Shown: positions 1 through 9,179 of the stretch, one piece after another | How the letters are laid out: the number at the start of each line of letters is the position of its first letter | How positions within the stretch are numbered: the stretch's first letter is position 1 | From: Gimesia alba | Lineage (GTDB): Bacteria; Planctomycetota; Planctomycetia; Planctomycetales; Planctomycetaceae | Assembly: GCF_007744675.1 (NCBI RefSeq) | Contig: NZ_CP036269.1 | Location: 2,185,501 to 2,249,500, forward strand | DNA length: 64,000 bases | Reading direction: 5' to 3' | Translations under genes and position numbers: made by a program | Notes under the pieces: generated by a model | The model's database searches: none | What the model saw: only the letters and a program-made list of their open reading frames with translations | What the model was told of the DNA's origin: nothing

Positions 1-92
1 CGGCCAACGCGGTGTGCTTCATCCGGTTGGCAGCCTGCTGCTGCGAATATCTCTGCTGCGAGTGATATCAGATGGTCGTGTTGAAATTTCAT
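1..92 (-). CDS. Ldh-family (malate/L-lactate type) oxidoreductase, N-terminal fragment
   Basis: Reading leftwards from an ATG at 92, the open frame gives MKFQHDHLISLAAEIFAAAG and then CQPDEAHRVG up to the window edge. A helix of the form LxxLAxxIFxAAGCxxDEAxxVG is typical of the N-terminus of NAD(P)-dependent malate/L-lactate (YlbC/AllD-like) dehydrogenases. The ATG overlaps the TGA of the upstream NHL-repeat gene (ATGA), so it is translationally coupled and third in the operon. Only 30 codons are visible, so the family call is tentative. Confidence 0.5.
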   Translation of the reverse strand, partial: MKFQHDHLISLAAEIFAAAGCQPDEAHRVG

Positions 93-1129
93 CGTAACAC
101 CTCTTTCGATTGATGAATGAATTTCTGAAGAGTGTGGCAGTCCGGCGAAACCAGCCCTCGGTTGCCTCCCGCAGACATGGTGACTTCACTGACATAAACA
201 TCGCCATCTGAATCGACCCAGACGTCATGCGGAGCAAAGAAATCTCCAGGAGAGCAGGGGGTCTCGCCACCTCCCCAGCGGGACTGCAGTTCTCCCTGCA
301 GATTGAAGACACTCATTCGACCGCCGGTGGCGTCGGGCGTTGGTGGATGCGTGTCTGACCACATCCCTGCGCGAAACCCCAGCTCAGCGACATACACGTT
401 GGAAGCGTGATCGATAAACACTTCACAGGGACGGGCGACATCGTTCCATGCGGTGACATATTGACCTTCGGCGGTGAAAATCTGAATCCGACTGTTTTCA
501 CGATCGGCAACATAAATTATTCCGCTGTGATCAACGGCGATACCGTGCGGGATATGAAACTGTCCCGGACCATCGCCGGGTTCTCCCCAGGACAACAGCA
601 GTTCCCCGTCTGCCGTGAATCGATGGATGCGTGCGTTACCGTAACCATCGGCCACGTAGAGATCGCCACAGGGCGAGATTGCCAGATTTGTAGGAAAATT
701 GAAAGGGGCTCCGGCACGTTGAATGTTGCGGTAATCCACGCTGGTCGCACCGGTGTCAGAAAAATGCCCGCTGGTGCCTAAGGTCATTAAGAACTCGCCG
801 TCGGCGGAAAATTTCTTAACCGTATGATCTAGGTCGTCAACGCAATAAACCGCATCGTCCGGCCCGATGGTAATTCCGTGTGCTCGCGCGAAAACGCCTT
901 CGCCCCACGTAGATTTGAACGTTCCATCCGGATTGAAGATCGCAACCGGATGTGTGCCGCGATTGAAAACATACACTCGATTACGCGAGTCTGTCGCAAC
1001 CGCAGTGACTTCGATCAAATTCAATTCGGGGGGCAGTCTCGGCCAGTTCTCCGCGACGCGATAGCGGAATGCCTTCTCGCCGACTTCAACGGCTCTTTGA
1101 TTTTTGTTAGCAAAGGTCTCAGCTGTCAT
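89..1129 (-). CDS. NHL-repeat beta-propeller protein
   Basis: A 346-residue protein made almost entirely of NHL/YWTD-like blades with recurring patterns such as GITIGPDDAVYCVD, NLAISPCGDLYVADGYGNAR and GIAVDHSGIIYVADREN. This predicts a six-bladed propeller similar to the lyase part of peptidyl-alpha-hydroxyglycine lyase. No clear signal peptide is seen. The start overlaps the stop of the SMP-30 gene (ATGA at 1126-1129) and its own stop overlaps the next start, so all three genes form one coupled operon. A role in sugar or organic-acid breakdown is inferred from the neighbours only. Confidence 0.8.
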   Translation of the reverse strand: MTAETFANKNQRAVEVGEKAFRYRVAENWPRLPPELNLIEVTAVATDSRNRVYVFNRGTHPVAIFNPDGTFKSTWGEGVFARAHGITIGPDDAVYCVDDLDHTVKKFSADGEFLMTLGTSGHFSDTGATSVDYRNIQRAGAPFNFPTNLAISPCGDLYVADGYGNARIHRFTADGELLLSWGEPGDGPGQFHIPHGIAVDHSGIIYVADRENSRIQIFTAEGQYVTAWNDVARPCEVFIDHASNVYVAELGFRAGMWSDTHPPTPDATGGRMSVFNLQGELQSRWGGGETPCSPGDFFAPHDVWVDSDGDVYVSEVTMSAGGNRGLVSPDCHTLQKFIHQSKEVLR

Positions 1130-2205
1130 GGTTTGCTCCGGTAAATATGATGAAACCCTTCTGTTTTGACGCGCACGCGATACAGGCTCTTGTCGATGGT
1201 GACATACAGTGTGTTCTTATCGTCGCCGATGCCAAACTCAACATTGCTGGGAATACCTTTCCAGTCTTCAAACTCACCGCTCTGGTTTTTCGGTCCTGTT
1301 GGGAGAAAGGCGAGTTCCTTTCCCTGCGGATTAATGACCAGCAGTCCGGGTTTTTTAAGACTGCGGCAGGTGAGATAGAGATTGCCTTGCGCATCGACGG
1401 TCATCCCGTCACAGCCGGCCTGCTGGCCGAAGTCAACCAGGGTTCGCGGCGGTCCTGAAATCAGCCCTTTCTCATTCAGTGGAAATGCGTAGACTTTCAT
1501 TGCACCTTTGATTGGCGCCGGGTCATGCGGGCTGGGTGTGGCACCTTCACTGCCGTTGTTGTGATCGCCGACATACAATGTGCGTTAATCCGGGCTGAGT
1601 GCGATGCCGTTTGGTTTTTCGACCATGTGTGTGATTTCAGTCACAGTCGAATCCAGGTTGAGGCGATAAACCGCACGATGTTTCAATTCGCGTGCTTCGT
1701 CACCAATGTAACGGGGATCGGTGAAATAGATTCGACCCTGTGAATCAATACACAGATCATTGGGGGCATTGAAATGTTTCCCATGAAAGCGATCCACGAG
1801 CGTCGTTCCCTCACCCGTTTTTGTATTCCAGCGTATCAGCCGCCGACCACCGCCGTCAGCTCCATCGCAGGAAATCAGATCTCCATTCAAGTCAAACGCA
1901 AGTCCGTTCGACTTGCCACTATTATCAGTGAATACCGTTGTGCGTTTTGTTGCGGGATCGAAACGGAGAATCATGCCGTTCTCTTGTTTTCCAAAAGGCA
2001 TATCCGTGAAATAAATGCTGCCGTCAGGTGCGACTGCTGGTCCTTCCGTTAAACCGCTATTGATTTTGGCTTGCCGCGTAAATAACAATTCCAGTTTCGC
2101 GTGCTCGGGAAAGATCGGATTCTGCTGAACATCCTCAGCCCGAATGAATGTTGAGGGAATGCAATTGCAAATCAGCACGCTAATAGTTAAAACGATCCAA
2201 CGCAT
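1126..2205 (-). pseudogene. SMP-30/gluconolactonase-like gene interrupted by one in-frame TAA
   Basis: Two consecutive same-frame segments (2205-1588 and 1584-1126) together make one complete secreted SMP-30/gluconolactonase/LRE-type protein of about 359 residues. It starts with a signal peptide (MRWIVLTISVLICNCIPSTF), carries the family blades EGPAVAPDGSIYFTD, NGLAFDLNGDL and APNDLCIDSQGRIYFTD, and continues GIALSPD-stop-RTLYVGDHN. The stop is TAA at 1585-1587, where family members usually have a coding residue (often Q, E or K), so one base change explains it. The frame is otherwise intact and the C-terminal part still couples by ATGA to the NHL gene. It could be a recent nonsense mutation, a sequencing error, or read-through; a TTG at 1578 could restart translation but would not give a whole propeller. 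RBS AGAGGAG precedes the first ATG. Confidence 0.7.
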
Positions 2206-2298
2206 TTCGGACTCCTCTGGAAGCTGATATACTTGATCTTGTAACAGGTCACTATTCTAAGCCTGCCGACTGTGTGACGTGAATTCAGTATCAGCCGA

Positions 2299-3246
2299 AT
2301 GTCAGTTGAAATCGGACGAGAGATAAAACGACCGGGGCATACCACTATGAAAAAAACACACGTTTCCGGAACACAAGATAGTTCGGCAAATCGTGCAGAT
2401 CTCATGATTGATGTGGATAAGAGCTATCTGGCGTATTCTCTTCCTGTGCCACGGCCGTTCATGCACTTCAGGTCGGGGCATTTTCCTGCCGGTACGACTA
2501 CGCAACGGCATCATCACTCTATCGTGGCGATGCATGGCAGCCTGCAGGGGCCATTGACATTGCAGACATCAACAGGTCGGCATGCTTTGGACGCGGGTGA
2601 CTTCTGCATTCTGGCGCCTGGTGTTGATCACTGCTGGTCGAACGCGGGAACACATACCGCGGCAACCGTCTCCTTTTTGATCGATACTGATCGACCGGGG
2701 CGCTGGCCGGTCAGTTCAGGGATTGCGGAGGCGTGTCGAGAACTGAATCAACTGGTTCAAGGTATCCATTACCTGAATTCTGCCGGTGATCCGGATTTAC
2801 AACATGCATTCTGGCAAATCGCTGATCAGCTGACGGTCGAACGTCCCTGGAAAAAACTGGGAGTGGCGGGGCGACTCTGGACTTTTCTGGGACTTGTGCT
2901 GGAACGACTTTCGCCCGACCTGATCAATGCAAGAGAACACGGTGTGGCTCAGCAGATTCGACGTCTTCTGCTTAGTCGCGTCAATGACCGGTTGACAATT
3001 GCAGAAGTGGCAGAGTCTGTTCATGTCAGCGCAACATGTGCCAAGGAAGTCTTTCGTGCGACTTTCGGTTGTGGCATCATGAGCTACTTCAACGAACTCA
3101 AAATCTGGCAGGCAAAACGCTTGCTCTGTGATCCTTCCCTGACCATCGATCAGGTAAGCAGCAAACTGGGTTTCTCTTCGCCAACCTACTTCAGCCAGAC
3201 GTTTCGAAAACATACAGGAGAAACTCCTTCGGAGTTTCGCAAGTAG
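2299..3246 (+). CDS. AraC-family transcriptional regulator with cupin sensor domain
   Basis: A 315-residue protein with an N-terminal cupin-like sensor (about residues 45-125: HFRSGHFPAGTTTQRHHHS, GDFCILAPGVDHCWSN) and a C-terminal double helix-turn-helix (about 225-315: LTIAEVAESVHVSATCAKEVF and VSSKLGFSSPTYFSQTFRKHTG). This is classic AraC/XylS architecture. It is divergent from the SMP-30/NHL/Ldh operon across about 90 bp and is the likely local regulator, probably responding to a sugar or sugar acid. The ATG at 2347 (MKKTHVSG) is an alternative start; neither has a strong ribosome site. Confidence 0.9.
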   Translation: MSVEIGREIKRPGHTTMKKTHVSGTQDSSANRADLMIDVDKSYLAYSLPVPRPFMHFRSGHFPAGTTTQRHHHSIVAMHGSLQGPLTLQTSTGRHALDAGDFCILAPGVDHCWSNAGTHTAATVSFLIDTDRPGRWPVSSGIAEACRELNQLVQGIHYLNSAGDPDLQHAFWQIADQLTVERPWKKLGVAGRLWTFLGLVLERLSPDLINAREHGVAQQIRRLLLSRVNDRLTIAEVAESVHVSATCAKEVFRATFGCGIMSYFNELKIWQAKRLLCDPSLTIDQVSSKLGFSSPTYFSQTFRKHTGETPSEFRK

Positions 3247-3294
3247 TGGTAAGCGAATTAATACACAGTATGCCTCACTGTAATTATTCGATTA

Positions 3295-3320
3295 AACCTG
3301 TTGGTTCCAGGTTGTTTATT
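3295..3320 (+). terminator. Probable terminator after the AraC gene
   Basis: AACCTG and CAGGTT form a short stem around a 7-nt loop about 50 bp after the AraC stop, followed by a T-rich stretch (TGTTTATT). The stem is weak. Confidence 0.4.
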
Positions 3321-3358
3321 GCGATCTCGCTTTCCAGTGGCTTCAGTCTTCAAGCAGT

Positions 3359-5164
3359 TTATTCTTGCGTCGTCACTTTTGGAGAAAGCCCCAGGATTTT
3401 CCAGTTCGCTTTTGGCTGGAATTCTGGCTCAGCAGTAAAGACATGAATCTGATCACCCGGGTCAATGGCGAACAACATTAAGCGTTCTTCTCCCAGTTTT
3501 TCGAGATAGTCTTCGTAAGAAAACTCTTCGGTCAGCTCAGTGGTTTTGATTTCAGCACCTTGATTCAGCCGTTCTTCCAGATCTTCATAGGTAATCGACT
3601 CGTCAAAGAGAAAACGGCCTCCATATTTAAAAACGGACTTCTCTTCTGTGGGGCCCGATTCCGGCTGATGATTCCGGATTGTAAAGATGCATTTCGGCGG
3701 AAATTCCAATCGAAAATATTGTGCAGCTAAGGCATTCAATTCCAGGTGCGGAGACATGGCCAGGAGATTGCCAATTCCAATCAGGTTTAGATGCCGTTCT
3801 GCGTGTTCCGATACCGGATTGCCCCAGTACGCGGATAATCCTTTGAGCTTTGCTTCCGAGACAGCAGACCAGTTTTGATCGGTCAACAAAGTTCGAAAGC
3901 CATTTTTGTTCAATTCCAGAGCGATCGTTTGCGTGACGGGATTCGCACCGATGATTAGAAACCCTTTCGGCTCTGGTTCTGCTACCTTTAAGATTCTGGC
4001 CAGAGGTCTGGCTGTCGCACTTTGCAGCAGGACTGTTCCAATAATGACCAGAAATGTAAGTGGGACCATTTGCGCAGCTTCCGGGTAGCCTGTTGTTTCC
4101 AGTTTAATCGCAAACAGTGCGGAGATCGCGGCAGCGACGATTCCACGTGGGGCAATCCATGACAACAAATACCGTTCTGGCATGGTGAGCTTTGAGCCCA
4201 GAGCACAAACATGCACACTCAACGGGCGAACGAAAAATTGAATCAAAAAAAAGATTCCAAGTGCTGGCCAGCCCAGATCAATAAATGCGGATAGATTTAA
4301 TCGCGCAGCTAATATGATAAACAGCATGGAAACCAGCAAAATACTGAGACTTTCCTTGAAGTTCAGAATGTCATCTAAATCGATCTCTTTCATGTTGGTC
4401 AGCCAGATTCCCATGACTGTGACTGCCAGCAAACCTGATTCTGTGGCCAGCATATTGGAAACGGCAAAAATCGTGCAGACAAAAGCCAGGGCCGCGAAAT
4501 TATGGAGATACTGCGGAATCCAATATTTTTTGATCAGAGATCCGAAACAAAAACCGCCGGCGACTCCAAATAAGACTCCACTGAGTAATATCTTACCGAA
4601 GACAATCAGACCGGCTGCAAAACCTTCGTCGGTTCCCTCGGAAACGATAAATTGAAAAACCAGCACCGCCAGAATTGCCCCAATGGGATCGATCAAAATT
4701 CCCTCCCACTGTAAAATATTGGCAACATTTTCTTTCGGTCGCATCGTTCGCAGGAGCGGCATGATGACCGTGGGCCCCGTCACAACCATTAAAGCGCCAA
4801 ACAGGAAAGAGACTTCCCAGGAAAAACCAAGCAGCAAGCGTGTTGCCAGTGTGATCGTGATCCAGGATATCAATACTCCCAGAGTGATCATATTGCGGAT
4901 CACACGTTCTAGCCCCGGGATGTCCTTAAATTTGAGAGTCAAACTCCCTTCAAAAAGAATCACGGCAACGGCCAGCGATACAAAGGGAAACAGCAGGTCG
5001 CCAAATAATTGATCTGGCTGCAGTAAATTCGATACCGAGCCGGCCAGGATGCCCATCGGCAGCAGGAAAAGAATCGCCGGCAGTTTGACCCGCCAGGCGA
5101 TCCATTGACAAAACATTCCTGCAAGTAAAATTAACGCGAGTGACAATATGGCGTGTTCACCCAT
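3359..5164 (-). CDS. CPA1-type cation:proton antiporter with TrkA-N domain
   Basis: A 601-residue membrane protein. About 390 N-terminal residues form 11-13 hydrophobic helices typical of NhaP/CPA1 Na+(K+)/H+ antiporters, including the region FGALMVVTGPTVIMPLLR in place of the usual TDP-type motif and SWIAPRGIVAAAISALFAIK. This is followed by a Rossmann TrkA-N regulatory domain (about 400-520, beginning GFLIIGANPVTQTIALELN) and an acidic C-terminal tail. It exchanges Na+ or K+ for protons across the inner membrane and is probably controlled by nucleotide binding. Its start overlaps the end of the upstream PP2C gene by 8 bp, so the two are co-transcribed. Confidence 0.9.
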   Translation of the reverse strand: MGEHAILSLALILLAGMFCQWIAWRVKLPAILFLLPMGILAGSVSNLLQPDQLFGDLLFPFVSLAVAVILFEGSLTLKFKDIPGLERVIRNMITLGVLISWITITLATRLLLGFSWEVSFLFGALMVVTGPTVIMPLLRTMRPKENVANILQWEGILIDPIGAILAVLVFQFIVSEGTDEGFAAGLIVFGKILLSGVLFGVAGGFCFGSLIKKYWIPQYLHNFAALAFVCTIFAVSNMLATESGLLAVTVMGIWLTNMKEIDLDDILNFKESLSILLVSMLFIILAARLNLSAFIDLGWPALGIFFLIQFFVRPLSVHVCALGSKLTMPERYLLSWIAPRGIVAAAISALFAIKLETTGYPEAAQMVPLTFLVIIGTVLLQSATARPLARILKVAEPEPKGFLIIGANPVTQTIALELNKNGFRTLLTDQNWSAVSEAKLKGLSAYWGNPVSEHAERHLNLIGIGNLLAMSPHLELNALAAQYFRLEFPPKCIFTIRNHQPESGPTEEKSVFKYGGRFLFDESITYEDLEERLNQGAEIKTTELTEEFSYEDYLEKLGEERLMLFAIDPGDQIHVFTAEPEFQPKANWKILGLSPKVTTQE

Positions 5165-6110
5165 TGTGTTTTCCAGCGATCGGTTTTGGTTGGGTTTTCA
5201 TTTTTTTCGCTTTGGGCGGAGGTTGTGTATTCCCTGTTTCGACATCCAGCGAGTCAATCATTGTCACATCCTGATCACCAATATCGAGAAAACGGGCTAC
5301 GACGACGGTTGCATTCTCTGTGCCTTCATGGGCCTCTACTTCGCTCAGTAATCTGACGCAAGTGTCATCGGCCATCGTGTCCTGCCCCAATATCTCGGAG
5401 ATGACTGAATCAGGGACATGCTTTGTCAATCCATCCGTACATAACAGCAATGCATCTCCCATTTGTATTTGCATTTTACAGATATCAGGATTGAGTACAC
5501 TGTCCCCGTCTCCTCCAATTGAATTTAATAATAAATTTTGCCAGATTTCCGGGACTTCATCTTCCTCTAAAGTACCATTGGTTACCAGTCTCTCTGCCAG
5601 ACTATGGTCTCTAGTCAGTTGATGGAGATTCGATTGTCTGTATAGGAAACAGCGAGTATGGCCGGTATGCACGACATACAACTGTGGCCAGACTATGTAA
5701 GCCAACGTCAACGATGCTCCCATTCCTGCACGCTCCGGATGTTCCTGGACGTCGGTTTCCATACGTTTCTGGCATTGCTCAAACGCATTGATCAGTGCAT
5801 CGCACATGTCATCATCTGAATCTTCATCCCACTGAAGAAACCAGGGCATGTTGTTCAAAAAATAACGCGTGATACTATCGGTCGCCAGTCGACTGGCTAA
5901 ATCGCCGGTTTCTGAATTACCAGTTCCATCAGCGACCATTAACAGTTTCGCTTGAGAGTTTCCGAAAAGTCTGGAATGGTTATCCAGACTTAAACTACTC
6001 AAATGAATCCGCATGGATTTCTCCAGGTCAGCAATGAGGAATTGATCTTGGTTTGGGAGCTGTTGGGGGCCGGTATGTGTCAAGCCATAGCAATCCATCT
6101 TTCCTGTCAT
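5157..6110 (-). CDS. PP2C-type serine/threonine protein phosphatase
   Basis: A 317-residue PPM/PP2C phosphatase without membrane segment. Metal-binding motifs are visible: N-terminal NQDQFL, LLMVADGTGNSETGDLAS, GMGASLTLAYI with VVHTGHTRCFLYR, and LLLCTDGLTKHVPDS. The last 30 residues are Pro/Lys-rich. It dephosphorylates Ser/Thr-phosphorylated proteins. Coupling with the antiporter gene (8-bp overlap) suggests the phosphatase may control transporter activity; this is inference, and no kinase gene is adjacent. Confidence 0.88.
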   Translation of the reverse strand: MTGKMDCYGLTHTGPQQLPNQDQFLIADLEKSMRIHLSSLSLDNHSRLFGNSQAKLLMVADGTGNSETGDLASRLATDSITRYFLNNMPWFLQWDEDSDDDMCDALINAFEQCQKRMETDVQEHPERAGMGASLTLAYIVWPQLYVVHTGHTRCFLYRQSNLHQLTRDHSLAERLVTNGTLEEDEVPEIWQNLLLNSIGGDGDSVLNPDICKMQIQMGDALLLCTDGLTKHVPDSVISEILGQDTMADDTCVRLLSEVEAHEGTENATVVVARFLDIGDQDVTMIDSLDVETGNTQPPPKAKKMKTQPKPIAGKHNG

Positions 6111-6507
6111 CGTACTGCTCCTGTTTCCTGGATTTAGTTGTATCGGTCTCAGTGAGTATTTTGTTCACGGACGAAATTTAACACGCGCTCAGCCATTCAC
6201 TGTTCTGAATGTGCTAACTCAATGCATTTCACATTCCCAATTGGAACAATGTGTTGGAATGGGAACCGCTGCATGAAAAGTGCTGCAGTTAAACTACTTC
6301 TGCGGAAGAGGTTATGTAGTGTTCTGAAACTGGAGAAAGGAATGTAATTACTGTCTGATACCTGATTGCCGTCGGTTTATTTCAGGAATTCATGTCTCGA
6401 CGAGACTACTCCCACATCATTTTCTGCGCGAATTCAAACCACTCTGGCTTGCTGGCGACCGACTACAAATTTCTCCAGCCGGTCGCACGGCTTCTTTCTG
6501 GCTAAGT
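6111..6507. other. Gene-free interval between PP2C and phosphodiesterase genes
   Basis: No convincing coding sequence. It should hold the promoter of the PP2C-antiporter operon on the minus strand; a weak -24/-12-like pattern (TGGGAATGTGAAATGC, near 6219-6235) is present but deviates from consensus. An inverted pair GCGACCG (6455-6461) / CGGTCGC (6480-6486) lies just past the phosphodiesterase stop but has no T-run. Confidence 0.4.
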
Positions 6508-8064
6508 TTACAAGTCCTCATTCAAAGGATTTAATATTGCGCTTGATCCAGGCAGGCGTGGAGGCGAGAGATTGAGAAGTTGCATACAGATCGGAGTGAT
6601 ATCGATAATTCTGGGGGAAGCCGGAAGTTCGAAATCATCGGGCAAGCCGGCCGCTATCAGTGGGGCCGTTGAATCGAGTTGATGGAGTGAACCATGCGAT
6701 CCTGCGGGATTGCACTTGAGGTCAGGCAGACAGAATTCCTTACCCAACCGTGCTGTTACCCAGATATTGCCTGTGATTTCAGAAAAGCTTGTGGCAATGC
6801 GTTCGAATGCGTTCGGGTAATCACCGTATTTGACTTCACCTTCAGGAGTGACTTTCGCATCAATGGCGGCTAGATCTCCTTTCCAGACCCAGTTGGTGTG
6901 ATAGCAGTCGACAGCGTTGCCCTCCTGATCCACTCCCGGTTTAAAGTCGAGACGACCCCGGTCGGCTGTCTGCACGTGAAAGGAAGTTTCCCCAGTTCCA
7001 TTTAAGCCATTCTCATCATCACACCAGATAACCTGATCAATCTCAGGGCAATTAATCAGGCAGTCGATGACTTCTCCGCGCCGATTCCAGAGTTCCGGTT
7101 TCATATAAATCTGAGCGGATCGCATATTCGGGCAAACCTTCATGTCTTCATCTCCCTGCCAGGGTTTTCCTGCTTCGACGATCGGGAATTGCTCAAGTAC
7201 TTGATTCAAATCGACGCTGGGGTTCTCATCCAGGTCAGATTGCGAATGATCACCTGTGATTAAAATGGTAAATTCGTCCAGAAACTTCTCAAGCCCGCCT
7301 TGCATCTCAAAGAGTCTTCCTAAATGGGTATCTACTTCTTGCAGAGTGGAAACAGCGTTCTTGGGTCCCTCTGCATGGCTGTCAAAATCGTTGTTAGGGA
7401 AATAAGCCAGAGTCAAGTCCGGCAGGCAATTTTGTTCTGCCATCGCCAGCAGGTAGTCAGCGGTGGCTTCATCATGAAAACCAAACCGTCTCGGTAAGCC
7501 TCCTCGTGCAGAGGGCTTCGTACCGTAAAGCGGCGTTGAAACAAAATCACCCAGAAACATGGTGTGTGGGCCGCGCATACTTGATGCCAGGGAAATGCCG
7601 GGAGTTAAATTTAACAGGGTGGGAGTGGTTGTCTCATGCTCTACAGTGCCGCGATACCACATGAAATTAACGACCGCGTCAGAAAGTGACCCATGCTGTT
7701 CAATTCGCTCGAAGAGTGTCGGAATTCGCAACCGCTCCATATTCAATCTGATTTGAAAATCATTGATGTAGTGCTCCATTCCTTCGTTCATGATGGCGGG
7801 TAAATCAGAACCAAAATAAGCGACTTCGTCTGCATCGGTATCATACCAGTAAGCGCCGGAAATTCCGTGTTCAAAAGGGTACCCGCCTGTCACGATCGAA
7901 CACGTAGCAGCGGGGGTAATCGATGGGAAAATAGACGTGCATTCCGGACACAAGATGCCTTGGTCAACCAGCTTCTGAATATTCGGCAACATTCCGTTCT
8001 GCAACGCTGGTGAAACAACGCGTGTTGCCAAAGCATCAATGATGATCAATAGGACTTTTTTCAT
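6508..8064 (-). CDS. Nucleotide pyrophosphatase/phosphodiesterase family (alkaline phosphatase superfamily)
   Basis: 518 residues from the ATG at 8064, chosen because it begins directly with the beta-strand MKKVLLIIIDAL carrying the first metal-binding Asp; the frame extends upstream to 8151 without family similarity. Other superfamily motifs are the nucleophile region SIFPSITPAATCS, the second metal set FPNNDFDSHAEGP and LITGDHSQSDL, and a C-terminal AGSHGSLHQLDSTAPLIAAG with a further metal His. The enzyme would hydrolyse a phosphodiester or pyrophosphate bond using two zinc-like metals. No signal peptide is evident, so it is probably cytoplasmic. Substrate unknown. Confidence 0.85.
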   Translation of the reverse strand: MKKVLLIIIDALATRVVSPALQNGMLPNIQKLVDQGILCPECTSIFPSITPAATCSIVTGGYPFEHGISGAYWYDTDADEVAYFGSDLPAIMNEGMEHYINDFQIRLNMERLRIPTLFERIEQHGSLSDAVVNFMWYRGTVEHETTTPTLLNLTPGISLASSMRGPHTMFLGDFVSTPLYGTKPSARGGLPRRFGFHDEATADYLLAMAEQNCLPDLTLAYFPNNDFDSHAEGPKNAVSTLQEVDTHLGRLFEMQGGLEKFLDEFTILITGDHSQSDLDENPSVDLNQVLEQFPIVEAGKPWQGDEDMKVCPNMRSAQIYMKPELWNRRGEVIDCLINCPEIDQVIWCDDENGLNGTGETSFHVQTADRGRLDFKPGVDQEGNAVDCYHTNWVWKGDLAAIDAKVTPEGEVKYGDYPNAFERIATSFSEITGNIWVTARLGKEFCLPDLKCNPAGSHGSLHQLDSTAPLIAAGLPDDFELPASPRIIDITPICMQLLNLSPPRLPGSSAILNPLNEDL

Positions 8065-8220
8065 TGAAGAATTCACTCTCTGATAGAGGTCCAGGTCAGA
8101 GGATGGTCTCACAAACCTGTAATTGAAGACCCCCAAAGCGGGGGGACTCATAAAACCGATTCAAGAACAGGCAATCATAATTGACTTGTTTCAACTCTGA
8201 CAGCAATCCTGAGATCGTAT

Positions 8221-8253
8221 TGTATTATTTTTTGCTTACTGTTTGTCAAACAG
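8221..8253 (-). promoter_or_regulatory. Promoter of the phosphodiesterase gene with overlapping palindrome
   Basis: On the minus strand a perfect TTGACA (8249-8244) is followed after 17 nt by AATACA (8226-8221). The -35 box is embedded in the palindrome CTGTTTGTCAAACAG (8239-8253), a possible operator. The leader to the start at 8064 is about 150 nt. Confidence 0.5.
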
Positions 8254-8393
8254 ACCGATATCCATAACTGCGGCTCGATATTTCAGCAAAATTTGGTCAT
8301 TCAGATATGGTGCACTCAAAAATGATTTGGTCTAATAGGAACGAGTAATGTTCTAAAAAATTACAACTCAATGCAAAGTGAGATTGAACGACG

Positions 8394-8996
8394 ATGGTGA
8401 TGGAATCCCTTGAGGTTCTGATTGCGCATAGCGATCCTGAGACACGTGTTACAATTGAGAACGGTGTTCAAGAACTCGGACATCAGATTCTGGGTTCTGT
8501 TTTTACCGGAGGAGGCATTGTTGATGTCTGTCAGAAGAAGCAGCCTGATATTGTCATCAGTGGGGTACACATGCCAGATATGGATGGGATCCGGGCTCTC
8601 ACTTTGGTTAGTAAGGATTGCCCCATCCCCGGAATTATTGTAACGCCGAAAACAGACCTGGAACTCGTAGAAACGGCCGCTCTCGACCATATTATGGCCT
8701 GGCTCGTGGAACCGATCCGGATGATTGATCTCGGTCCGACGATTCTCCTGGTGTATCGCCGTGGTCAGGAATTTTCAGAACTCCGCAAAGAGAATCAGGA
8801 TTTGCGAGTCGCCTTGACAGATCGAAAAATCATCGAACGGGCAAAAGGGATTATGATGAAAGCGACTGGTTTGAATGAAGGAGACGCATTCAAGCAGCTT
8901 CAAAAACTGGCAAGTAGCAAACGTATGAGGCTAATTGAGATAGCGCAATCGATCATTAACGCAGAAGGAGCATTTGAAATCGTTGAGGGAGAGTAG
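8394..8996 (+). CDS. ANTAR-domain response regulator (AmiR/NasR type)
   Basis: A 200-residue two-domain protein: an N-terminal CheY-like receiver (about 1-120, IVISGVHMPDMDGIRAL with the acceptor Asp inferred in place, and a divergent WLVEPIRM segment where a KP motif is usual) and a C-terminal ANTAR RNA-binding helix bundle (about 140-195, DRKIIERAKGIMMKATGLNE, GDAFKQLQKLASSKRMRL). ANTAR proteins bind paired hexaloop hairpins in nascent RNA and prevent termination. The acceptor segment reads VISGVHMPD, lacking the usual D-x-R/M-M-P, so phosphorylation is doubtful. No kinase partner is adjacent. ATG at 8400 is an equally good start. Confidence 0.88.
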   Translation: MVMESLEVLIAHSDPETRVTIENGVQELGHQILGSVFTGGGIVDVCQKKQPDIVISGVHMPDMDGIRALTLVSKDCPIPGIIVTPKTDLELVETAALDHIMAWLVEPIRMIDLGPTILLVYRRGQEFSELRKENQDLRVALTDRKIIERAKGIMMKATGLNEGDAFKQLQKLASSKRMRLIEIAQSIINAEGAFEIVEGE

Positions 8997-9053
8997 AAGG
9001 TGTAATTGAACTGGTGGCATTGCGTGCTTGATCAAAGTGGTACTTGAGTCCGA

Positions 9054-9097
9054 GTATAAAGAAACGCTGTGAACTGTATCAGATACAGTCCACAGCG
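9054..9097 (-). terminator. Terminator of the CsbD gene
   Basis: CGCTGTG-A-ACTGTATC / GATACAGT-C-CACAGCG forms a 15-bp stem with one mismatch and a one-base apex (9065-9097). On the minus strand it is followed by TTTCTTTATAC, as expected for a terminator of the leftward CsbD gene. Confidence 0.65.
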
Positions 9098-9179
9098 CCA
9101 GAGCCTCACTCTGCCGAGCTGGCTTCTTGATCGATGACGTTTTTAAATTGACATCGACCGCTTTTCATCTAATCGAGGA

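Noticed and set aside
8361-8690. 109-codon minus-strand frame opposite the ANTAR gene
   Set aside because: Antisense shadow of a clear domain-bearing gene.
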